Assembly (NCBI GenBank): GCA_038532435.1
Contig: JBCBAP010000001.1
Location: 1-64,000, forward strand
DNA: 64,000 nt
Direction: 5' to 3'
Origin: JBCBAP01 sp038532435
GTDB lineage: Bacteria; Pseudomonadota; Alphaproteobacteria; Rhodobacterales; Rhodobacteraceae
Part shown: positions 60,284-64,000 of the stretch, piece after piece
Position numbering within the stretch: position 1 is the stretch's first letter
How the letters are laid out: every line of letters begins with the position of its first letter
Notes under the pieces: model-generated
What the model saw: the letters and a program-made list of their open reading frames with translations, nothing else
Database searches by the model: none
What the model was told of the DNA's origin: nothing
Program-made: the position numbers and the translations under genes

Positions 60284-60312
60284 AGGGCGCGGACCCCCCA
60301 CGCCCTTTTTTT
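60284..60312 (+). terminator. Intrinsic terminator after the TPR-SOD gene
   Basis: AGGGCG (60284-60289) pairs with CGCCCT (60301-60306), with partial pairing inside, followed by seven T residues (60306-60312). It ends the gene before the OTU-like gene. Confidence 0.8.
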
Positions 60313-60504
60313 GTGTATTGCGTGCTTATTCCGGAACCTTTCGCCGCGTGAGATCCCTGGGACGCGACAAAAGCCCGTTAAGGCTGCAAACTTGATCGTT
60401 GAGTGCAGCGCGTCGCGCGGTTTTGACTTTCACGTGAGCGATGTGTGCGAGCACACTCAGGCCGGGCCGCCTGTTTCGGTCCGACAGTCGAGGATCCGGG
60501 CGAC

Positions 60505-62637
60505 ATGCAGCGATCGCGGGGAGCGACACGACAGGACGTTTCGTCAACGGCCCATGGCGGTGGCCGGTCGGACGTGGTCGCCGACAATGCCCTCAGCGAG
60601 ATGCAAAGCGCTGCCGATCTGAGCGCACCAACCTCATGGATCACCGCGCTCCAGCGTCGCGCGGACACCCGGGTTCTGGACCACCCATCCACCGCGACCC
60701 CGCTGCAGGCCGTCAGGATCAAGCTGCTGAACGGTGGCAAATATACGGATCGGGCCATCAAAAAGTCCGACAAGGTGATCGAGACGAAGTTCATGACACC
60801 CAAGGAGCGGGCCGAGTTGCTCGCCACGCTCGATGAAAGCCCGACGGGGGCCAATCTAATCGAAGCGATCAAAAAGGAATGGAAGACACTGGACGGTAAG
60901 ACCGGACTGGAAGAGCTCTCCGAACTCTTCGATGTGGAACCGGAAATTTCGAAGATCGAGAAGAACGTAGCGAAAGGGCTTACCGAGCAGGACAAGGAAA
61001 CCCTGACGATCCTCGCGTCAAAGCTGCGCAATGCCCAGGAGCTTATCCGTCTGGAGGGAGAGACCGAACAGACGTCGATCTATCCGCCGATCATCAAGAC
61101 ATATCTGTCTCGTATCGAAGCACTTGATAAGTCAGCGATCAAATCAGCGGAGGCACTGACGCCCGACGATCTCGACCTTTCCGTGACCGCGCAGGAGATT
61201 GCGGACTATCGGGAGGACATGCGGGAGAACGCCGTTTGGGGCGGACTTGCGGAGGCTGAGCACATCGCCACCACCACCTTGAAGTTCTCCACCAACATCT
61301 TTGTGGTTGGCCCGACCAATCGCCTCAGGCGCGTGATGACGATCGGCGCGACCCGCCCGCGGAACGGTCACAATATGGATCTCGTTCATCTGGGCGATCA
61401 CTACGTCGCTGTGACGGGAGCCGTGGACGGCGGTGTCTATGCAGAGCCTGCTGCGGATCGAACGACTGAACGCGACGGTAACTGTCTCTTCGAGGCGCTG
61501 CAGATCATCTACACCGGGAGCAAGATGAGCGCGAACATCCGCGGATACTTTATCCGGTATTTGCGGTCCGGTGTGACTGCAGATGCAAATGCTATGGCGC
61601 CCTACCTCATTGGCATGTCCGATCAGGTAATCGCGACAAGCATCATGGAAATGATTATCTCCGACCAGCGACATGGGGTCGGCTCAAGGATGGCGGCGCA
61701 TCTCAATCGCCGACGCCTTGCCAACTCGACCTACGGTGCACAGTACGCCGAACTCGGCGCGGTTACTGGACCGCAGTCGAAAAAGCTGAAGCAGCTTTGG
61801 GAAAAGTTCGAAGGGTTCAAGGCGGAAGGTTCCGGCGAGGCGAGGCACGCCGCCTACTTGGAGTATGCGACCTATTTCGACAGTCTTCCCCGGCGACAGG
61901 CGAACAAGGTGCTCGATTCCGACAACTACGTCGATGAGAGCGGAAAAGTGGACGAAAGCGCCTTGCGGTCCAGTGCGCTCAAAGAACTCAAGTTTGTGAT
62001 CTCCGGCAACAACAAGGAGCAGTACATCATCAATCGCGATGACGGCGAGTATGTGATCGACCGGGTTGGCCAGCTCGTCCCACGCTTTGTCATTCGCAAC
62101 ATCTCACCTGAGAACCTGACGGAGCTGTCGAAGGCGAAAGCGATCTATCCCACGAACATGAGCCCGGTTAGTGGCGCGCAGAAGGCTCAGGTCGCCTCCG
62201 GGACAGGGTCCAACAAGATCACGCGCCCGAGCGATGAGATGCGGCATGTGCAGGGCACGAAGCCGTCGGACTTCCTGTCGGCGACAACCTACGAGGAGGG
62301 GGCATTGAACCCCCAGGGCAAACCCTTCACGGACAAGAAGGGCAAGGCTGCTGTCCAGGTGCGGATCGACCTCTCCTACATTTCTCCACAGCATGTGAGC
62401 GCGCTCTACACAGGTCCCGGGATCGCCTACTACCTGCTCAAGAACTTTGGAAAGACCGCGCAGGACAAACGCACCGCCGTGGAGACCGCCCGCGCCAACA
62501 AGGGCTCGAGCGAAGACCTCGCGAAGTCCCATCCCGAGCTGTCGGCAAAGGAGTGGCAGGCGCTTCTCGACGTGATCCGCACGACGGAAGTGTTGATCTC
62601 CGGCGAGATCCCGAAAGCGGCGATCACCAAGAAGTAG
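60505..62637 (+). CDS. Putative effector with circularly permuted OTU-protease-like domain
   Basis: 710 residues from ATG 60505 (AGGA upstream; a GTG at 60445 would add 20). No signal peptide or membrane segment. An N-terminal motif DNALSEMQSAAD...LQRRAD (27-54) is like linkers of injected polymorphic toxins. Residues about 220-390 hold OTU motifs in permuted order: YREDMRENAVWGG (Trp245), FSTNIFVV, LVHLGDHYVAV (His299), then DGNCLFEAL (Asp324, Cys327). In ordinary OTU enzymes the Cys motif comes first. The C-terminus (about 575-710) has FLSATT and TTEVLISGEIP, possibly an ADP-ribosyltransferase-like part. The gene is AT-richer than its neighbours (one 60-base line is 43% GC). Function is inferred from motifs only. 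Confidence 0.7.
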   Translation: MQRSRGATRQDVSSTAHGGGRSDVVADNALSEMQSAADLSAPTSWITALQRRADTRVLDHPSTATPLQAVRIKLLNGGKYTDRAIKKSDKVIETKFMTPKERAELLATLDESPTGANLIEAIKKEWKTLDGKTGLEELSELFDVEPEISKIEKNVAKGLTEQDKETLTILASKLRNAQELIRLEGETEQTSIYPPIIKTYLSRIEALDKSAIKSAEALTPDDLDLSVTAQEIADYREDMRENAVWGGLAEAEHIATTTLKFSTNIFVVGPTNRLRRVMTIGATRPRNGHNMDLVHLGDHYVAVTGAVDGGVYAEPAADRTTERDGNCLFEALQIIYTGSKMSANIRGYFIRYLRSGVTADANAMAPYLIGMSDQVIATSIMEMIISDQRHGVGSRMAAHLNRRRLANSTYGAQYAELGAVTGPQSKKLKQLWEKFEGFKAEGSGEARHAAYLEYATYFDSLPRRQANKVLDSDNYVDESGKVDESALRSSALKELKFVISGNNKEQYIINRDDGEYVIDRVGQLVPRFVIRNISPENLTELSKAKAIYPTNMSPVSGAQKAQVASGTGSNKITRPSDEMRHVQGTKPSDFLSATTYEEGALNPQGKPFTDKKGKAAVQVRIDLSYISPQHVSALYTGPGIAYYLLKNFGKTAQDKRTAVETARANKGSSEDLAKSHPELSAKEWQALLDVIRTTEVLISGEIPKAAITKK

Positions 62638-62646
62638 CGTGCCACG

Positions 62647-63375
62647 TCAGGTGTCGCGCGCGTCCAGCCATTCGCGAATGATCGCGCGGTGGCGGGCACC
62701 GTCGTAGCTTGGGAAATGACCGCCATGGACGACACGCACAGGCAGTTTAAGAAGCCGGACCATGCTGCGGTGATAGTCCGCGGCATCGGCGTGGTACGTG
62801 TCCTCGATCAGCGGTCCGTCATAGACGATGTCGCCGGAGAACAGGATGCCTGTTGCCGCTTCCCACAGCGCGATGCCGCCTGGGGAGTGCCCGGGCGTGT
62901 GGATCACCTCGAAATGACGGTCGCCGAGGTCGATGATGTCCCCGTCATCGAGGAGACGGGTCGCGCCCGCGCCGGTCACCGTGTAGTCCGCGGACCGATA
63001 CGGCAGCGGAGGCAGCCGGTCAAAGATCCCATCGGTCACACACAGGTCGGCGAGCGTCGCCTCCCGATCCGGTTTGGCGAGGATGTCCGCCTCCTCCCGG
63101 TGGACGGCCCGGTCCTCAAACTCGTGATGACAGCCGATATGGTCGAAGTGCGTGTGGCTCGCGATGGCCGACAGGCTGCGCTCGCTGACCAGAGGCACCC
63201 ATGTCCGCAGGGAGACCACGCCCATGCCGCTGTCCACCAGCATGTCCCTGTCGCGCCCGCGCACGTGCCACATGTTGCAGCGGTAGAACTCGTGAATGAA
63301 CGGCTCGTCGATCATCGTGACACCGTCATCCCGGCTGCGGATCCTGTACCAGTCCTCGGGGCGTGCGCGTTCCAT
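62647..63375 (-). CDS. MBL-fold metallo-hydrolase
   Basis: 242 residues. Zinc motif SHTHFDHIGCH is near residue 92, HTPGHSPGGIALW near 160 gives the next His, and GDIVYDGP supplies the bridging Asp; a late HGGHFPSYDG gives the last ligand. This fits glyoxalase II- or lactonase-like hydrolases; the substrate is unknown. It starts one base after the stop of the ABC ATPase gene on the same strand, so it is probably part of that transport operon. Convergent with the OTU-like gene, 9 bases apart. Confidence 0.85.
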   Translation of the reverse strand: MERARPEDWYRIRSRDDGVTMIDEPFIHEFYRCNMWHVRGRDRDMLVDSGMGVVSLRTWVPLVSERSLSAIASHTHFDHIGCHHEFEDRAVHREEADILAKPDREATLADLCVTDGIFDRLPPLPYRSADYTVTGAGATRLLDDGDIIDLGDRHFEVIHTPGHSPGGIALWEAATGILFSGDIVYDGPLIEDTYHADAADYHRSMVRLLKLPVRVVHGGHFPSYDGARHRAIIREWLDARDT

Positions 63376-63376
63376 G

Positions 63377-64000
63377 TCAGTCCTCCTTCATGAAGACGCT
63401 GCAGGCGTCGATATCCGTTGACAGGATAAGCCGCGCGCCCGCTTCGGGCAGGTCCCGCGGCGGCAGATGCGCGATCAGTGTCAGATCAGGGGCGCAGTCG
63501 GGCACCAGATGGGCGCGGCAGTGGGTGCCGAAGAACGCCGCATCCGTCACCCGCGCCGGACCGATCCAGACCGGACCATCGCCGGTCGAAATCGCCTCGG
63601 GCCGGATGCAAACGGTCACGGTGCCCGACTGCTGGGCCGGGTGGGGCAGGGAGCCGAAGGGCGTCTCGACCCCGTTGCCCGTCGCCTGCCCGGGGATCTG
63701 GTTGATCTCGCCCATGAAGTCCGCGGTGAAGAGCGTCGCGGGACGGGCGTAGACGCGGGCGGGACTTCCCTGATCCTCGATCCGGCCCGCGTTCATGACC
63801 ACGATCCGGTCAGCGATCGCCATCGCCTCCTCCTGATCATGGGTGACGTGGATAAACGTGGTGCCGACCCGGCGCTGGATCGCCTTCAGCTCGTCCTGCA
63901 TCGCCCGCCGCAGCTTCAGATCGAGCGCGCCGAGCGGTTCGTCGAGCAGCAGGACATCCGGCTCCACCGCGAGCGCGCGGGCCAGTGCAACCCGCTGTCG
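63377..64000 (-). CDS. ABC transporter ATPase, PotA-like (truncated by window edge)
   Basis: The visible part begins at the signature region (RQRVALARALAVEP, reading from 64000), then Walker B LLLDEPLGALD, the H-loop VTHDQEEAMAIADR and a C-terminal TOBE-type domain (about the last 90 residues, VCIRPEAISTG). The pattern matches ATPases for polyamines, iron or related solutes. The N-terminus with Walker A is outside the window. It is followed directly by the MBL hydrolase gene. Confidence 0.9.
   Translation of the reverse strand, partial: RQRVALARALAVEPDVLLLDEPLGALDLKLRRAMQDELKAIQRRVGTTFIHVTHDQEEAMAIADRIVVMNAGRIEDQGSPARVYARPATLFTADFMGEINQIPGQATGNGVETPFGSLPHPAQQSGTVTVCIRPEAISTGDGPVWIGPARVTDAAFFGTHCRAHLVPDCAPDLTLIAHLPPRDLPEAGARLILSTDIDACSVFMKED

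Noticed and set aside
62647..63375. MBL hydrolase as an immunity or partner gene of the OTU-like protein
   Set aside because: It is convergent, and it is joined to the ABC ATPase gene with a one-base gap, so it belongs to the transport operon.

Overview
The window looks like a chromosomal segment of a high-GC alphaproteobacterium, most likely a member of the Rhodobacterales (Rhodobacteraceae sensu lato). This rests on several things. The ribosomal operon tail is secY-adk-rpsM-rpsK-rpoA-rplQ, with rpsD, infA and rpmJ absent. There is a complete AapJQMP amino-acid transporter, an ATP12-type F1 assembly chaperone, an rpmH-rnpA-yidD / yidC-MOSC-engB-argB neighbourhood, a TAXI-type TRAP transporter and a protein with a VPLP-type C-terminal sorting tail. 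The taxonomic assignment is inference from gene content; no 16S gene is present.

Layout. 1-6.0 kb: end of the spc operon and the alpha operon (rpsE partial to rplQ), closed by a terminator, with GC-rich hairpins in several gaps. 6.2-11.5 kb: housekeeping genes (rarA, a BLUF blue-light sensor, fluC/crcB, then the overlapping chain rluC-HAD-ATP12-thioesterase). 12.0-16.5 kb: aapJ-aapQ-aapM-aapP, preceded by 570 bp without a convincing gene. 16.5-22.5 kb, minus strand: yidC-MOSC-acetyltransferase-engB-argB-ferredoxin-sixA, almost all overlapping or abutting. 22.6-26.2 kb: a GGDEF/EAL protein and a DUF1353 gene lie between yidC and the yidD-rnpA-rpmH cluster. 26.5-31.3 kb: TVP38-family membrane protein plus flavin disulfide oxidoreductase, a DsbA-like protein, an orphan histidine kinase and tRNA-Arg(ACG). 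31.4-39.2 kb: one 2598-residue secreted or surface protein. 39.3-43.1 kb: ArsR/SRPBCC pair, a tandem OsmC protein, an SDR and an IclR regulator. 43.2-49.2 kb: an apparent sulfate-ester or phosphonate-ester utilisation operon (alkaline-phosphatase-superfamily sulfatase, alkylsulfatase-like metallo-beta-lactamase protein, fused TRAP permease, TAXI binding protein). 49.3-56.6 kb: outer-membrane barrel / LolA-like carrier / RND permease operon, divergent from TetR and an exported GMC oxidoreductase pair. 56.9-64 kb: accessory genes, namely a VPLPPA-tailed exported protein, a TPR-Cu/Zn-SOD fusion, a 710-residue protein with a circularly permuted OTU-protease-like core, an MBL hydrolase and a partial ABC ATPase.

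The two most unusual genes are adjacent. The first (57588-60263) fuses a TPR array to a Cu/Zn superoxide dismutase domain carrying a His/Met-rich insertion of about 100 residues. The second (60505-62637) is an AT-richer, probably acquired gene. It has OTU deubiquitinase motifs in permuted order (WGG, then HY, then DGNCLF), an N-terminus like those of some contractile-injection-type toxins, and a C-terminus that may be ADP-ribosyltransferase-like. The second is the best candidate for an undescribed host-interaction effector.

No CRISPR array, insertion sequence, integrase, origin or rRNA gene was found.
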